From the NCBI GenBank assembly GCA_017475035.1, contig JAFVGK010000094.1, positions 1 to 46,029 of the forward strand: 46,029 nt of DNA, given 5' to 3'. The position numbers and the translations under genes are program-made. The stretch is from Blautia sp. (lineage in GTDB: Bacteria > Bacillota > Clostridia > Lachnospirales > Lachnospiraceae). The notes beneath the pieces were generated by a model. The model was not told where the DNA came from. It worked only from the letters and a program-made list of their open reading frames with translations, and made no database searches. Below, in pieces: positions 8,023 to 17,340 of the stretch (the first letter of the stretch is position 1; every line of letters starts with the position of its first letter).

Positions 8023-8081
8023 GCCTCCTCCCAAATCGCAGTTTGATTCCATGTTTTCAGATGACGATTTTGCTTCTTCAC
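8023..8081 (-). repeat. dispersed Shine-Dalgarno-bearing repeat, copy B (short)
   Basis: Short copy lacking the internal hairpin half. On the minus strand it ends in GGGAGGAGG, 5 bases before the ATG at 8018. Compare copies A, C, D and F. Confidence 0.7.
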
Positions 8082-8108
8082 AATGAATTTTCAATTCCTG
8101 TCATCTTT

Positions 8109-8137
8109 ATCATAATCGACGTTTTGTCCGAAATCAA
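8109..8137 (-). promoter_or_regulatory. promoter of the deaminase-SLOG gene
   Basis: Minus-strand -35 TTGATT (8132-8137), 17-base spacer, -10 TATGAT (8109-8114), upstream of repeat copy B. The whole repeat would be in the 5' leader of the transcript. Confidence 0.6.
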
Positions 8138-8252
8138 GAGCTTTCCAGGCTTTCCCGCTTCCAATAATTGCAGCCTGTCCGGCAGCTATAGCAAAAGGCA
8201 TTGATGTTCTTACTTTTATCCACAATCATAATAGATTTTCCTGCAATATATG

Positions 8253-8279
8253 AACATCAAAAAAGATCTTTTTGATGTT
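8253..8279. terminator. palindrome with A/T-rich arms, terminator-like
   Basis: AACATCAAAAA and TTTTTGATGTT form a perfect 11-bp stem around AGATC. It lies in the 570-base divergent gap between the deaminase-SLOG gene and the Lpl-type operon. Neither neighbouring gene ends here, so its role as terminator is uncertain. Confidence 0.35.
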
Positions 8280-8380
8280 TCCGATAAAGCGGCCGATATC
8301 GACGCTATTCGCAAAATCCGAGCTGCCCGCTCCTGCGGCAGCTGCGCATCGGCATTCTGCTCATTCCGTCGGCGGCTGTC

Positions 8381-8438
8381 CCGTAAGTCTGCGGCGTTAT
8401 GCCCGGCTTCACCCGGTCAGAACACCGCAGACTTACGG
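8381..8438. repeat. 18-bp inverted repeat hairpin in the divergent intergenic region
   Basis: CCGTAAGTCTGCGGCGTT and AACACCGCAGACTTACGG pair over 18 bp with a single G.T wobble around a 22-base loop. No T-run follows. The rest of 8139-8590 contains no convincing gene. A stable RNA or a regulatory site are both possible. Confidence 0.5.
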
Positions 8439-8590
8439 CCCCTTACAGGCCGCTTAATTGTAAATAATCTATGAATATTGTTCATGTATCATTCATATTC
8501 GCGCTTCTGTTTTTGTACAGGATGACAATTAAACAAAGGTTTGTTATGGCCTTGATAGCAATTTTTGATAATTAAAAAGCAATTTTTTCC

Positions 8591-8619
8591 TTGTACACAA
8601 AAATGAGATATGTTATAAT
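8591..8619 (+). promoter_or_regulatory. promoter of the Lpl-type sugar transporter operon
   Basis: -35 TTGTAC (8591-8596), 17-base spacer, perfect -10 TATAAT (8614-8619), about 57 bases before the binding-protein start. Confidence 0.75.
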
Positions 8620-8675
8620 TACCATATGTTTTTGTTTGCACTTTCATACAAAACAGACAAAGGAGGAACTTACGT

Positions 8676-10355
8676 ATGAAGAGATTTCTTGCAACAGCAA
8701 TGGCTGTATCCATGTTAGCTGCGGCGATCCCGGCTGTACCTGCCATGGCAGAGGAAGCTCCGGAGCCCATCACCCTCACCGTTTTCCGCGGCGATCCCGG
8801 CGACCAGCCCGCTGACGACAACAAGATCTATCAGAAGATCAAAGATGAATTAGGCATCTCCTTCGAGTTCGAATTCCTGGCAGGCGATCTGGATGAGAAA
8901 CTCGGCATGATGATTGCCGGCGAAGATTATCCGGATCTGTTTGACGGCGGCAACAGCGCAGACCTGTTGATCCAGAACGGCGCTTTGATTAACCTTCTGG
9001 ATTACGTTTCCCCGGAGACCACCCCGCGTCTCTGGGCTCATATCGAGCCGCAGAAGGCCCGCATCATCACCCAGGATGAGGACGGAAACGATGTCCTTTA
9101 CATCATCCCGAACTATGGTCTTGCCGATGGCGAGCAGATTGTCAACCGTGTCAACGGACCTGCTTTCTTTATCCAGAAACAGGTTCTCGCATGGGCAGGC
9201 TATCCGCAGATCCACACCCTGAACGAATACTTCGACCTGATCGAAGCCTTCCTTGCCGAGAATCCCACGGATGAAAACGGTACGCCTTATGTCGGCTTTG
9301 ATATCCTCTGCGAGGACTGGAGACATTTCTGCCTGATCAATCCGGTACAGCATCTGATGGGACGTCCGAATGACGGCGAGGTTATCGTGGATGTCAACTC
9401 CGAAGATTTCCACACAGAGACCTTCATCGACAAGCCTTACGCAAAGCCATACTACAAAAAGCTGAACGAAGAGTTCCAGAAGGGCCTGATTTCCAAAGAT
9501 ACCTTCGTTATGAACTATGACCAGTATATCGCCCAGCTTTCCAGCGGCATCGTGCTCGGCATGTTTGACCAGACCTGGGATTTCGACAACGCGACCTATG
9601 CCCTTCAGGACGCCAACATGTACAAGAACACCTATGTTGCCCTCGGTCTTGTTTACGATCCGGAATATGTAGACGGCAAAGAGATTGAAGAGCATTATGT
9701 CAACGGTACCCTTCCGAATATCAACCGCGGTTTCGGCATTTCTGTCAACTGCGAATGCCCGGAGCGCATCGTAGCGATGTGGGAAGAGCTGTTGTCCGAT
9801 GAATGGCAGCTTCTTCTGAACTGGGGCGTGGAAGGCGAAGACTACTCCATCGAGGACGGACGTCTGACCATGACGATGGAACAGTATGAAAACACCCTGA
9901 ACAACACCTGGATGCTTCACAACAAAGCCCGTGCCCTTTTCGAGAGCAGCCCCAAAAAGCAGGGCTACATTATGGAAGGCGACCTTGCCGGCAACTGCTG
10001 GGAGGTCGGAAATCAGCCTGAGATCGTCTTCGGCAACATGAACGAATACGATAAGGAATTCCTTTCCGCATATGGCTATCAGAAATTTGCCGATTTTGTC
10101 AATCCTCCGATCGAGCTGGCTCCCTATGGCGAAGCATGGCAGATCGATTATACGCCGGTTGACGTAGATCATCAGGACTTCCTGGATATCCAGGACAAAT
10201 ACCTTCCGGAGCTGATCATGACAGATCCCGACAATTTTGACGCTCTTTGGGACGAATTCGTCGAGAAGATCACTCCGTCCGCCACTGTATTCAGTGAATT
10301 TATGCAGGAGCAGGTCTATACGAAAGCAATGCAGTTACTGGAAGCCGAAGACTAA
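8676..10355 (+). CDS. extracellular sugar-binding protein, LplA/YtcQ type
   Basis: 559-residue solute-binding protein for a carbohydrate ABC importer. It has a Sec signal peptide (about 1-25, ending AVPAMA), followed by a family-1-like binding fold (LTVFRGDPGDQPADDNKI, GMMIAGEDYPDLFDGG). The large size and the following LplB/LplC permeases place it with the LplA/YtcQ group that binds oligosaccharides or uronate-containing polymers in Firmicutes. No cysteine lipobox is present at the cleavage site, which is odd for a Gram-positive binding protein. Start chosen at the ATG after AAAGGAGGAA. A hairpin and a long inverted repeat separate it from the permease genes. Substrate unknown. Confidence 0.85.
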   Translation: MKRFLATAMAVSMLAAAIPAVPAMAEEAPEPITLTVFRGDPGDQPADDNKIYQKIKDELGISFEFEFLAGDLDEKLGMMIAGEDYPDLFDGGNSADLLIQNGALINLLDYVSPETTPRLWAHIEPQKARIITQDEDGNDVLYIIPNYGLADGEQIVNRVNGPAFFIQKQVLAWAGYPQIHTLNEYFDLIEAFLAENPTDENGTPYVGFDILCEDWRHFCLINPVQHLMGRPNDGEVIVDVNSEDFHTETFIDKPYAKPYYKKLNEEFQKGLISKDTFVMNYDQYIAQLSSGIVLGMFDQTWDFDNATYALQDANMYKNTYVALGLVYDPEYVDGKEIEEHYVNGTLPNINRGFGISVNCECPERIVAMWEELLSDEWQLLLNWGVEGEDYSIEDGRLTMTMEQYENTLNNTWMLHNKARALFESSPKKQGYIMEGDLAGNCWEVGNQPEIVFGNMNEYDKEFLSAYGYQKFADFVNPPIELAPYGEAWQIDYTPVDVDHQDFLDIQDKYLPELIMTDPDNFDALWDEFVEKITPSATVFSEFMQEQVYTKAMQLLEAED

Positions 10356-10402
10356 AAGATCCTGGCGGCAAAAACAGATTCGTTGAGTGCCGCTTCTGAA
10401 AT

Positions 10403-10433
10403 GCAGGGGGGAGAAAATGATTTTCTCTCCCCT
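10403..10433 (+). terminator. hairpin after the binding-protein gene
   Basis: AGGGGGGAGAAAAT / ATTTTCTCTCCCCT pairs over about 14 bp with one mismatch, 48 bases after the stop codon. It lacks a clean T-run, so it may mainly stabilise the upstream mRNA or terminate partially, lowering permease expression relative to the binding protein. Confidence 0.5.
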
Positions 10434-10460
10434 GTCATTCGTTCTTATGTAGATGCTGAT

Positions 10461-10625
10461 TAAGGATCGAACCGTAAGTGAATGTCCATAAAATACCTCA
10501 GGATTTCTGATCGAGGATGTCGTCCCAAAATCAGGCACACAGCGGGTGGCTTGCCTGATTTTGGGACGGTGCCCTCAAGCACAGAGTCAGGAAACTGCGG
10601 GCATTCACTTTGGACTCGTTCCTAA
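10461..10625. repeat. long imperfect inverted repeat (about 165 bp)
   Basis: The core arms GTCCCAAAATCAGGCA and TGCCTGATTTTGGGAC are a perfect 16-bp match (about 10521-10567) around a 14-base loop. Outer arms also pair imperfectly (AAGTGAATGTCC near 10475 with GGGCATTCACTT near 10599, and TAAGGA with TCCTTA-like ends). The whole region could fold into one very long hairpin between the binding protein and its permeases. The following 10626-10769 holds no gene beyond the LplB ribosome site. Confidence 0.6.
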
Positions 10626-10769
10626 GGAACCAGCCAAACGAACAGGACGCCTGCGTTCTGATTCGCTTTCCGCAACGGATTTAAGCTGCGCGGGCAGCAT
10701 TATTCCACTATAAATTCGTGTGCACCCAAAAATGGTTCCCGAGCCTCTTAGCAAAAAGGAGAGACAGCC

Positions 10770-11726
10770 ATGAGCACAGTCACGGCAAATTCCGGACAGG
10801 TCATTCAGCCGGCAAAAAAGCCAGGCTTTTTCAAAAAACTCGGCAAGCAGTGGCAGCTTTTACTGATGTCGCTGCCGATGCTGATCTACGTCCTTATATT
10901 TAATTACGCCCCCATGTGGGGCTGGATCACCGCGTTTCAGGACTATAAACCCAAGCTGGGGATTTCCGGCAGTAAATTCGTCGGCCTCAAAAATTTTAAA
11001 TGGCTGTTCGGCCGGGAAGACTTCATCCAGAGTATCCGTAATACCCTGGGCATGAGCATCATCAATCTGGTACTCGGCACGGTAACGGCCATTCTTCTGG
11101 CAATCCTCTTAAACGAAGTGCTGCATTCCGGCTTCAAGCGTTTTGTCCAGACCGTCACTTACCTGCCTCACTTCCTTAGTATGGTTATCGTAGTCGGCAT
11201 GGCGCAGAATATTTTCGCCAGCAACGGACCTCTCAACCAACTGCTCATGAACCTCCATCTCATCCGGCAGCCCATCTTCTTTTTAGGCGAGGGCAAGCTG
11301 TTCTGGTGGCTGGTAGGCGTCATCAATGTCTGGAAAGAAGTAGGCTGGAATACCATTATTTACATTGCTGCCATGACCGCCATCGACCCCTGCCTGTATG
11401 AGGCGGCCTCCATCGACGGAGCCGGGCGTTTCAGCAAGATCCGCTATATCACCCTGCCGGGCATCAAGTCCACCTTCGTCATCCTCCTGATCATGAATAT
11501 CGGACATCTGATGGAAGCTGGCTTTGAGATGCAGTACCTGCTGGGTTCTTCCCTCGTTCAGGACTGGTCGCAGACCATCGATATCTTCGTTCTGAAATAT
11601 GGTATCTCCAAACAGCAATACGGAGTTGCAACCGCAGCCGGTATGTTCAAGAGTGTTGTCGCCATCATCCTTTTGTTTACGGCAAATACCCTGGCGAAAA
11701 AGCTGGATGAAAGTACATTGATATAA
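10770..11726 (+). CDS. sugar ABC transporter permease, LplB/YtcP-partner type
   Basis: 318-residue inner-membrane permease with about six membrane helices. The ATPase-contact EAA loop reads YEAASIDGAGRFSKIRYITL near residue 210. The N-terminal WGWITAFQDYKP segment is typical of LplB proteins. ATG after AAAAAGGAGAGA. It pairs with the permease encoded 12 bases downstream to form the channel for the binding protein at 8676. No ATPase gene is nearby, so a shared MsmX-like ATPase is inferred. Confidence 0.9.
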   Translation: MSTVTANSGQVIQPAKKPGFFKKLGKQWQLLLMSLPMLIYVLIFNYAPMWGWITAFQDYKPKLGISGSKFVGLKNFKWLFGREDFIQSIRNTLGMSIINLVLGTVTAILLAILLNEVLHSGFKRFVQTVTYLPHFLSMVIVVGMAQNIFASNGPLNQLLMNLHLIRQPIFFLGEGKLFWWLVGVINVWKEVGWNTIIYIAAMTAIDPCLYEAASIDGAGRFSKIRYITLPGIKSTFVILLIMNIGHLMEAGFEMQYLLGSSLVQDWSQTIDIFVLKYGISKQQYGVATAAGMFKSVVAIILLFTANTLAKKLDESTLI

Positions 11727-11738
11727 AGGGAGGGCGTC

Positions 11739-12650
11739 ATGAAGGAATATACAGCAAAAACCAATAGAATACGCCGTGACAGGATATTCCCGGTTGTCAA
11801 TACGATTTTCCTGCTGATTTTGGTATTCATCACCTTATATCCTGTCCTTAATACCGTCGCTTACTCTTTCAACGACGGCACCGATGCTCTGAGAGGCAAT
11901 ATCGGCCTGTGGCCCAGGGTTTTCAGCCTGGAAAGCTATCGCTCCATCCTTTCAGACAACGCCGTCTATACCGCGGCATGGATTTCCGCTTCCAAAACCG
12001 TGCTCATCACACTGCTGAACCTGTTCTGGACCAGCATGCTGGCCTATGCGCTGTCCCGCAAGGAATTCGTCCTCCGCAAATTCATCACGGTCATTATGGT
12101 TCTGACCATGTACGTCAACGCCGGACTGATTCCGAATTACCTGTTGATTTCACGTACCCTGCACCTGAGCAATACCTATCTGGTATACATTATCCCGACC
12201 ATGTTCTCCTGCTTTAACATGATCGTGATCCGTACCTATATTTCCAGCCTGCCCGATGCATTGATCGAATCAGCCAAGATCGACGGCGCCGGTGATCTCC
12301 GGGCTTTCTGGCAGATCATCTTCCCGCTGTGCAAACCCGTGCTCGCTACGGTAGCCTTATTCGTGGCCGTAGGAAGCTGGAACAGCTGGTTTGACACCTA
12401 TCTGTATAACGGCGGAAAGAAAGAGCTGTACAGCCTGCAGTACCTGTTAAAGATGAAGCTGGCCACAACACAGGCCAGCGCCAACGCGGCCAAGGCTACG
12501 GCAGACGCCCTGAAATCTGCAACCATGACAACGCCTGTCACCATCCGCTGCGCCATCACGGTCATCGCCACCGTACCGATTCTGCTTATCTATCCTTTCC
12601 TGCAGAAATACTTTGTCACAGGTATTGCTCTGGGAAGCGTAAAAGAGTAA
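11739..12650 (+). CDS. carbohydrate ABC transporter permease, LplC/YtcP type
   Basis: 303-residue second permease of the importer, with about six membrane helices and the EAA loop IESAKIDGAGDLRAFWQIIF. The segment VAYSFNDGTDALRG and the C-terminal end QKYFVTGIALGSVKE are characteristic of LplC/YtcP. It starts 12 bases after the LplB stop with AAAGGGAGGG. The operon ends at a strong terminator 34 bases downstream, so no glycoside hydrolase or regulator is included in it. Confidence 0.9.
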   Translation: MKEYTAKTNRIRRDRIFPVVNTIFLLILVFITLYPVLNTVAYSFNDGTDALRGNIGLWPRVFSLESYRSILSDNAVYTAAWISASKTVLITLLNLFWTSMLAYALSRKEFVLRKFITVIMVLTMYVNAGLIPNYLLISRTLHLSNTYLVYIIPTMFSCFNMIVIRTYISSLPDALIESAKIDGAGDLRAFWQIIFPLCKPVLATVALFVAVGSWNSWFDTYLYNGGKKELYSLQYLLKMKLATTQASANAAKATADALKSATMTTPVTIRCAITVIATVPILLIYPFLQKYFVTGIALGSVKE

Positions 12651-12683
12651 TCGGACTTCCTCTGTTCAGAAGCTCAGCGATAT

Positions 12684-12737
12684 AAAAAACGCATTGGGGA
12701 CGGTTCCTTTGAAAGAACCGTCCCCAATGTGTTTTTT
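12684..12737 (+). terminator. strong bidirectional terminator after the Lpl-type operon
   Basis: CATTGGGGACGGTTC pairs perfectly with GAACCGTCCCCAATG, with A6 before and T6 after. It serves the rightward operon and the convergent DUF308 gene. Confidence 0.9.
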
Positions 12738-12767
12738 GGATTCTTCGTAGCAATCATATCATCTCAT

Positions 12768-13280
12768 TCACCCGCGGTAACGAGACAACGCCAGAATCAT
12801 GCTTAAGCCTTCTACAATCAATGAAACACCAATGATCTGGGTTGCCCACGCCGAAAACATGGCAGGCTTGAGAATAACAATCACAGCCAGTACCAGTGTT
12901 GCCAATGCCATAATAATGGCCGGGGTGAACAGCGCCACGTCAAATTTTCTGATCCGGATCAGCTCCACCAGGCTTACAATTGCTCCATAGGCAATCACGA
13001 TTCCCCAGGTCCAGGAATAGATTCCCACGAATTGGCTCGGTTTCACCAATAAGAACGCGCCTGCAGTTACCTGGACGATGCCGATGAGCAGCCTTATGAC
13101 ATCCCGTTCTTCCTTGCCGGTAATAAACACGACAATTTTCACGATGCCGAAGATCAGCAAAACAATACCGATAATACGAAGCATGTATTCTATCGCCTGA
13201 AACGGCCTGACCAGCATAAAGACGCCAAGCACAATTATCAGGATCGCGTCAATAATATAGTTTCTGAAAAAAGATCTCAT
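12768..13280 (-). CDS. DUF308 / HdeD-family membrane protein
   Basis: 170-residue integral membrane protein with about six hydrophobic segments arranged in pairs, and short polar loops such as TGKEERD and IRIRKFD. The repeated LGVFMLVRP.../ITVILKPAMF-like pattern is characteristic of the HdeD/DUF308 family, whose founding member is an acid-resistance protein of enterobacteria. Function in Firmicutes is not established. Start with AAGGGGG nine bases upstream. It is monocistronic and shares the terminator at 12684. Confidence 0.8.
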   Translation of the reverse strand: MRSFFRNYIIDAILIIVLGVFMLVRPFQAIEYMLRIIGIVLLIFGIVKIVVFITGKEERDVIRLLIGIVQVTAGAFLLVKPSQFVGIYSWTWGIVIAYGAIVSLVELIRIRKFDVALFTPAIIMALATLVLAVIVILKPAMFSAWATQIIGVSLIVEGLSMILALSRYRG

Positions 13281-13363
13281 GAAAATCCCCCTTTCGCAGC
13301 AAAGCTGCTCTCAAGTCCATATAACCGCCCGAAATCTTTTCATAAATTGCACTCCTGACCCAA

Positions 13364-13410
13364 AGGGAGGGTTTCAGACCGCCATCCTCCGGCACTCTGA
13401 AACCCTCCCT
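13364..13410 (-). terminator. hairpin after the Ggu-type transporter operon
   Basis: AGGGAGGGTTTCAGA and TCTGAAACCCTCCCT are a perfect 15-bp inverted repeat about 25 bases after the last permease stop. The T-run is weak (TTTGGG), so termination efficiency is uncertain. Confidence 0.6.
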
Positions 13411-13434
13411 CATTGATTCGTCAGACAGACATTA

Positions 13435-14604
13435 TTACCTTGCGCGTTCCTTGGAAAGAATGTCAAACGCCACGGCCCCGAGAAGAACCACGCCTTTGAC
13501 GACTTTCTGATAGTTCGCGTCAATGTTCATCAGACTCATGCCCAGGTTGATCACACCGATCAGAGTAGCGCCGACGACCATACCGGTGATCTTTCCGGCC
13601 CCGCCGTATGCGGAAACGCCGCCGACAACGCAGGCGGAGATGGCATCCATCTCATAGTTTGTTCCGGCAGTGGAGTTTGCAGCCTGGAACCTCGCCAGAA
13701 CCACCCATGTGGTGACAACCGTCAGAATTGCCATGTTCAGGTATGCCACAAACATGATCCTTCTCGTGTTGACGCCGGAAAGACGCGCCGCTTCACGATT
13801 GCCGCCGACCACATAGAAATGACGGCCTACCGTGGACTTCTCTGTGATAAAGCTGTAAATCAGCACGACGCCCATCACCCATACCAGAACAGTGGGAATT
13901 CCGCCGGCCATTGCCAGCTTGTAAGCTACCAGAATGATTACCGCTGCCTCGAGAACAGACTTGATCAGCACGGCCTTTGCGGAATCCGCCTCATAGCCCT
14001 TTTTCACCTTGCTCGCTCTGCTGATCACATTCGCCAGCACCACAATCACTGCCAGCGCTATACCGGCGATCATGCAGGGCTGATTAAGGGTATTCATCTT
14101 CGTGCTGAACAGCTTTCCGGAAAAGACCTTTAAAAAGCTGTCCATGCTCTTTACGGAAATCGATCCTGTGGAGCTGTTGGCGCTCAATACGGCCGTGCCC
14201 AGACCACGGAAGGCCAGATAGCCGGCCAGGGTGGCAATCCACGGAGGAATATTCAGGTAAGCGATGAGATAACCAAGCAGGCAGCCGTAAAGGATACCGA
14301 TCCCCAGCATTAACGCAATGGAGACTCCTACGCCCAGACCGCGGATTACCATGAAATAAGAACCGATGGCGCCAAGCAGGCAGACAAAAGAGCCGCAGGC
14401 CAGGTCAATGTTTCCGCCTGTCAGCATACACATCAGCATGCCGCTCGCCAGGATATACACGTAGGCATTCTGTGTAACCAGCGCGTTAAAATTCATCGGC
14501 ATGAACATGGAGCCCTTCGTCTGGATCGTAAAGAAAACATAGACTACGGCAAGGACGATGAGCATCGTATTTTCTTTTAATACAGTTGAAACATTCTTTT
14601 TCAT
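13435..14604 (-). CDS. gguB: monosaccharide ABC transporter permease, GguB/MmsB type (second copy)
   Basis: 389-residue multi-spanning permease of the BPD_transp_2 (RbsC/XylH) family, with GGNIDLACGS near the N-terminus, VGGNREAARLSGVNTRR, and the C-terminal VVGGVSAYGGAGKITG motif. It is collinear with, and exactly as long as, the permease encoded just upstream (14620-15789), so the pair is a tandem duplication that has diverged. Ribosome site GGAGGAGG. Last gene of the ggu operon, 15 bases after its paralogue. The two may form a heterodimeric pore. Confidence 0.88.
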   Translation of the reverse strand: MKKNVSTVLKENTMLIVLAVVYVFFTIQTKGSMFMPMNFNALVTQNAYVYILASGMLMCMLTGGNIDLACGSFVCLLGAIGSYFMVIRGLGVGVSIALMLGIGILYGCLLGYLIAYLNIPPWIATLAGYLAFRGLGTAVLSANSSTGSISVKSMDSFLKVFSGKLFSTKMNTLNQPCMIAGIALAVIVVLANVISRASKVKKGYEADSAKAVLIKSVLEAAVIILVAYKLAMAGGIPTVLVWVMGVVLIYSFITEKSTVGRHFYVVGGNREAARLSGVNTRRIMFVAYLNMAILTVVTTWVVLARFQAANSTAGTNYEMDAISACVVGGVSAYGGAGKITGMVVGATLIGVINLGMSLMNIDANYQKVVKGVVLLGAVAFDILSKERAR

Positions 14605-14619
14605 GATCGTCCTCCTCCC

Positions 14620-15789
14620 TTATGCCTTTTCTTTCTTGGACAGAACATCCACGAGCACGGCGACCAGAAGAACAACGCCTTTGACGGCTCTCTGATAATT
14701 CGCCGAAATGCCCATGATGCTCATGCCCTGGTTGATAACGCCCATCAAGGTTGCGCCGATGATGACACCGGTGATCTTGCCGACACCGCCATAAGCGGAA
14801 GCGCCGCCGATGAAGCAGGAGGCAATGGCGTCCATCTCATAGCCCTGCCCATAGGTAGGCTGCGAGGAGCTTGCCCTTGCTACCGTGAGAATACCGGCAA
14901 GACCTGCCAGAAGTCCCATATTCGCATAAGCGATAAAATAAACCATCTTGGTATTGACGCCGGAAAGCCTTGTAGCCTTCTCATTTCCGCCTACCGCGTA
15001 GAAGTAACGGCCGATCGCCGTATACTTTGTGATATATCCATAGATCAGCAGAACCCCGGCTATCCACATCAGAACCGTAGGAATTCCTTTATAGCTGGCC
15101 AGCTTATAGCTGATCCAGAGGATCAGGGCACTGATGACGACCAGCCTTACCTTGTCTGCCACAGGGCTTGCGGAAACAACGCCTTTTTTCCTGCCGACGG
15201 ACCAGCCGATCAAGGTCAGAAGGACATACAGCATCGTGATGCCAACGCCTGCTGCCAGACAGGTCAGGTTCAGCTTGTCCCCGCCTAAATAATCCGGGAT
15301 ATAGCAATCTGCCCCGCCGCCGAAGATACGCAGGAATTTCTGATTATCGATACCGACAGTCAATCCCTGCAGCACGACATTGGAAAGGCCGCGGAAGGCA
15401 TACATGCCGGCCAGCGTGGCGATAAACGGAGGAACGGAAATTTTCGCAATCCAAAAGCCCTGGAACATGCCGATCGCAAGTCCTACCGCCAGCATCACGG
15501 CCACTGCCTGAAGATAATTAAATCCCCTTGACATCATCACGCCGCCGATCGCGCCGGTAAAACAGACTACCGAACCGACCGCCAGGTCGATGTTGCCGCC
15601 GGTCAGGATGCAAAGCAGCATGCCGGCTGCCAGCACAAACACATAACCGTTCTGGGAAATCAGATTGTTGATATTCTGCGCGTACAGAATCTTTCCGCCT
15701 GTAGTAATGGAGAAGAAGATGACGACGGCAACGAGCGCGATAATCATCATATTCTTCTTTGCGTAGGTTCCAATCGAACCGGTCTTCAT
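14620..15789 (-). CDS. gguB: monosaccharide ABC transporter permease, GguB/MmsB type (first copy)
   Basis: 389-residue BPD_transp_2 permease with about ten membrane helices. It shows TGGNIDLAVGSVVCFTGAIG, VGGNEKATRLSGVNTK and FIGGASAYGGVGKITG, the pattern of GguB/MmsB multiple-monosaccharide permeases. It starts 1 base after the ATPase stop with GGGGGG as ribosome site, so it is translationally coupled to the ATPase. It is the better match to GguB on motif spacing. The second copy follows at once. Confidence 0.9.
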   Translation of the reverse strand: MKTGSIGTYAKKNMMIIALVAVVIFFSITTGGKILYAQNINNLISQNGYVFVLAAGMLLCILTGGNIDLAVGSVVCFTGAIGGVMMSRGFNYLQAVAVMLAVGLAIGMFQGFWIAKISVPPFIATLAGMYAFRGLSNVVLQGLTVGIDNQKFLRIFGGGADCYIPDYLGGDKLNLTCLAAGVGITMLYVLLTLIGWSVGRKKGVVSASPVADKVRLVVISALILWISYKLASYKGIPTVLMWIAGVLLIYGYITKYTAIGRYFYAVGGNEKATRLSGVNTKMVYFIAYANMGLLAGLAGILTVARASSSQPTYGQGYEMDAIASCFIGGASAYGGVGKITGVIIGATLMGVINQGMSIMGISANYQRAVKGVVLLVAVLVDVLSKKEKA

Positions 15790-15790
15790 C

Positions 15791-17332
15791 TCAATCCCCC
15801 CTTCCTGACTTCAAGATCGCCGCCATAATATTCTCCTGGGTCGCCTCAGAAGCCTTCATCTCTCCGACGATCTTTGACGCGTTCATGATATAGATACGGT
15901 CGCTCATTGCCAGAACCTCCGGAAGCTCGGAAGAGATCATGATAACAGACTTGCCGGCAGCAGCCAGGTCATTAATGATACAGTAAATCTCATATTTCGC
16001 GCCGACGTCGATACCTCTGGTCGGCTCGTCGAGGATCAGGATATCCGGCTCTGCAAACATCCACTTCGCCAGCAGAACCTTCTGCTGGTTGCCGCCGGAA
16101 AGATTGCCCACAAGCTGCTCCACGCTCGGCGTTTTGATCTTAAGCTTGCCGCGGTATTCTTCCGCCACCTGATATTCCTTGTCCTTATCAATTACAGTCG
16201 CCGTAGCCAGGGCGTCCAGGTTAGCCAGGGAGGTATTGACCTTGATGGTCTGGGACAGAACCAGGCCGTTGCCCTTTCTGTCCTCTGTTACATAGGCAAT
16301 CTTATGCCGGATGGCGTCAATCGGAGATTTTTTCAGATGAACCTGTTTGCCGTCCATCGTAAGGGTGCCTTCCACAAGCGTACCGTAAGACTGGCCGAAA
16401 ATGCTCATCGCCAGCTCGGTACGGCCCGCGCCCATCAGACCGTAAATGCCGACCACTTCGCCCTTGCGGACATACAAAGACGCATGGTCAACTACCGTAC
16501 GCTCAGGATACAACGGGTGACGCACGGTCCAGTTTTCCACCTGCATGTTGATCTCACCGATGGGAACATTTTCTCTCTTCGGGAAACGGTTGGTGATCTC
16601 CCGGCCTACCATTCCTTTGATGATCCGGTCTTCATCGATGTCATGACCCGCATTGTCAATCGTCTCAATCGTCGATCCGTCACGAACCACCGTGATCTTA
16701 TCCGCCACATAAGAAACCTCATTCAGCTTGTGGGTGATAATGATCATGGTCATGCCCTGTTTCTTAAAACCGAGCATCAGATCCAGCAGCGCCCTGGAAT
16801 CCTCTTCGTTCAGGGAAGAGGTGGGCTCGTCGAGGATCAACAGCCGTGCCTTCTTTGCCAGGGCTTTGGCGATCTCGACCAGCTGCTGCTTACCGGTACC
16901 GATCTCCTTGACCAGCACTTTGGAAGACTCCGTAAGGCCTACCATCTTCAGATACCTGTCCGCTTCGGAATAGGTTGTATTCCAGTCAATACGCGCTTTA
17001 AAGCCACGTTCATTTCCCAGATACATGTTCTCCCCGATGGACATCTCCGGAACCAGGGCCAGCTCCTGGTGAATAATGACGATGCCCTTCGCCTCACTGT
17101 CTTTGATCGTGCGGAACTTGCAGACCTCGCCATCATAAACAATATCTCCTGTGTATGTCCCGTAGGGATATATTCCGGACAGAACATTCATCAGCGTAGA
17201 TTTCCCCGCTCCGTTTTCGCCTACCAGCGCGTGAATTTCTCCTTCCTCCACCTGCAGGTTTACGTTATCCAGAGCTTTTACCCCAGGGAATTCTTTGGTG
17301 ATATTTTTCATCTCCAACAGTATCTTTGCCAA
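15791..17332 (-). CDS. gguA: monosaccharide ABC transporter ATPase, GguA/MmsA type
   Basis: 513-residue double-cassette ATPase of the RbsA/XylG class. Cassette 1 has Walker [10 protein letters not shown] (38-46), a degenerate signature [14 protein letters not shown] and Walker [12 protein letters not shown]. Cassette 2 has a relaxed Walker [11 protein letters not shown], a good LSGGNQQK signature and [12 protein letters not shown]. This asymmetry is normal for the class. The start is TTG at 17332, preceded by GGGAGGAGGG of repeat copy C. An upstream in-frame ATG at 17383 is inside the repeat, and an internal ATG at 17308 is too far from the ribosome site. Confidence 0.9.
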   Translation of the reverse strand: MAKILLEMKNITKEFPGVKALDNVNLQVEEGEIHALVGENGAGKSTLMNVLSGIYPYGTYTGDIVYDGEVCKFRTIKDSEAKGIVIIHQELALVPEMSIGENMYLGNERGFKARIDWNTTYSEADRYLKMVGLTESSKVLVKEIGTGKQQLVEIAKALAKKARLLILDEPTSSLNEEDSRALLDLMLGFKKQGMTMIIITHKLNEVSYVADKITVVRDGSTIETIDNAGHDIDEDRIIKGMVGREITNRFPKRENVPIGEINMQVENWTVRHPLYPERTVVDHASLYVRKGEVVGIYGLMGAGRTELAMSIFGQSYGTLVEGTLTMDGKQVHLKKSPIDAIRHKIAYVTEDRKGNGLVLSQTIKVNTSLANLDALATATVIDKDKEYQVAEEYRGKLKIKTPSVEQLVGNLSGGNQQKVLLAKWMFAEPDILILDEPTRGIDVGAKYEIYCIINDLAAAGKSVIMISSELPEVLAMSDRIYIMNASKIVGEMKASEATQENIMAAILKSGRGD

Positions 17333-17340
17333 ATTACTTC

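Noticed and set aside
8850-10172. 440-codon leftward frame opposite the LplA-type gene
   Set aside because: It shadows a clear solute-binding protein with signal peptide. No family motif or ribosome site is seen.
12661-12737. Small RNA gene at the GGGGACGGTTC hairpin
   Set aside because: It has the standard form of a bidirectional terminator between convergent genes.
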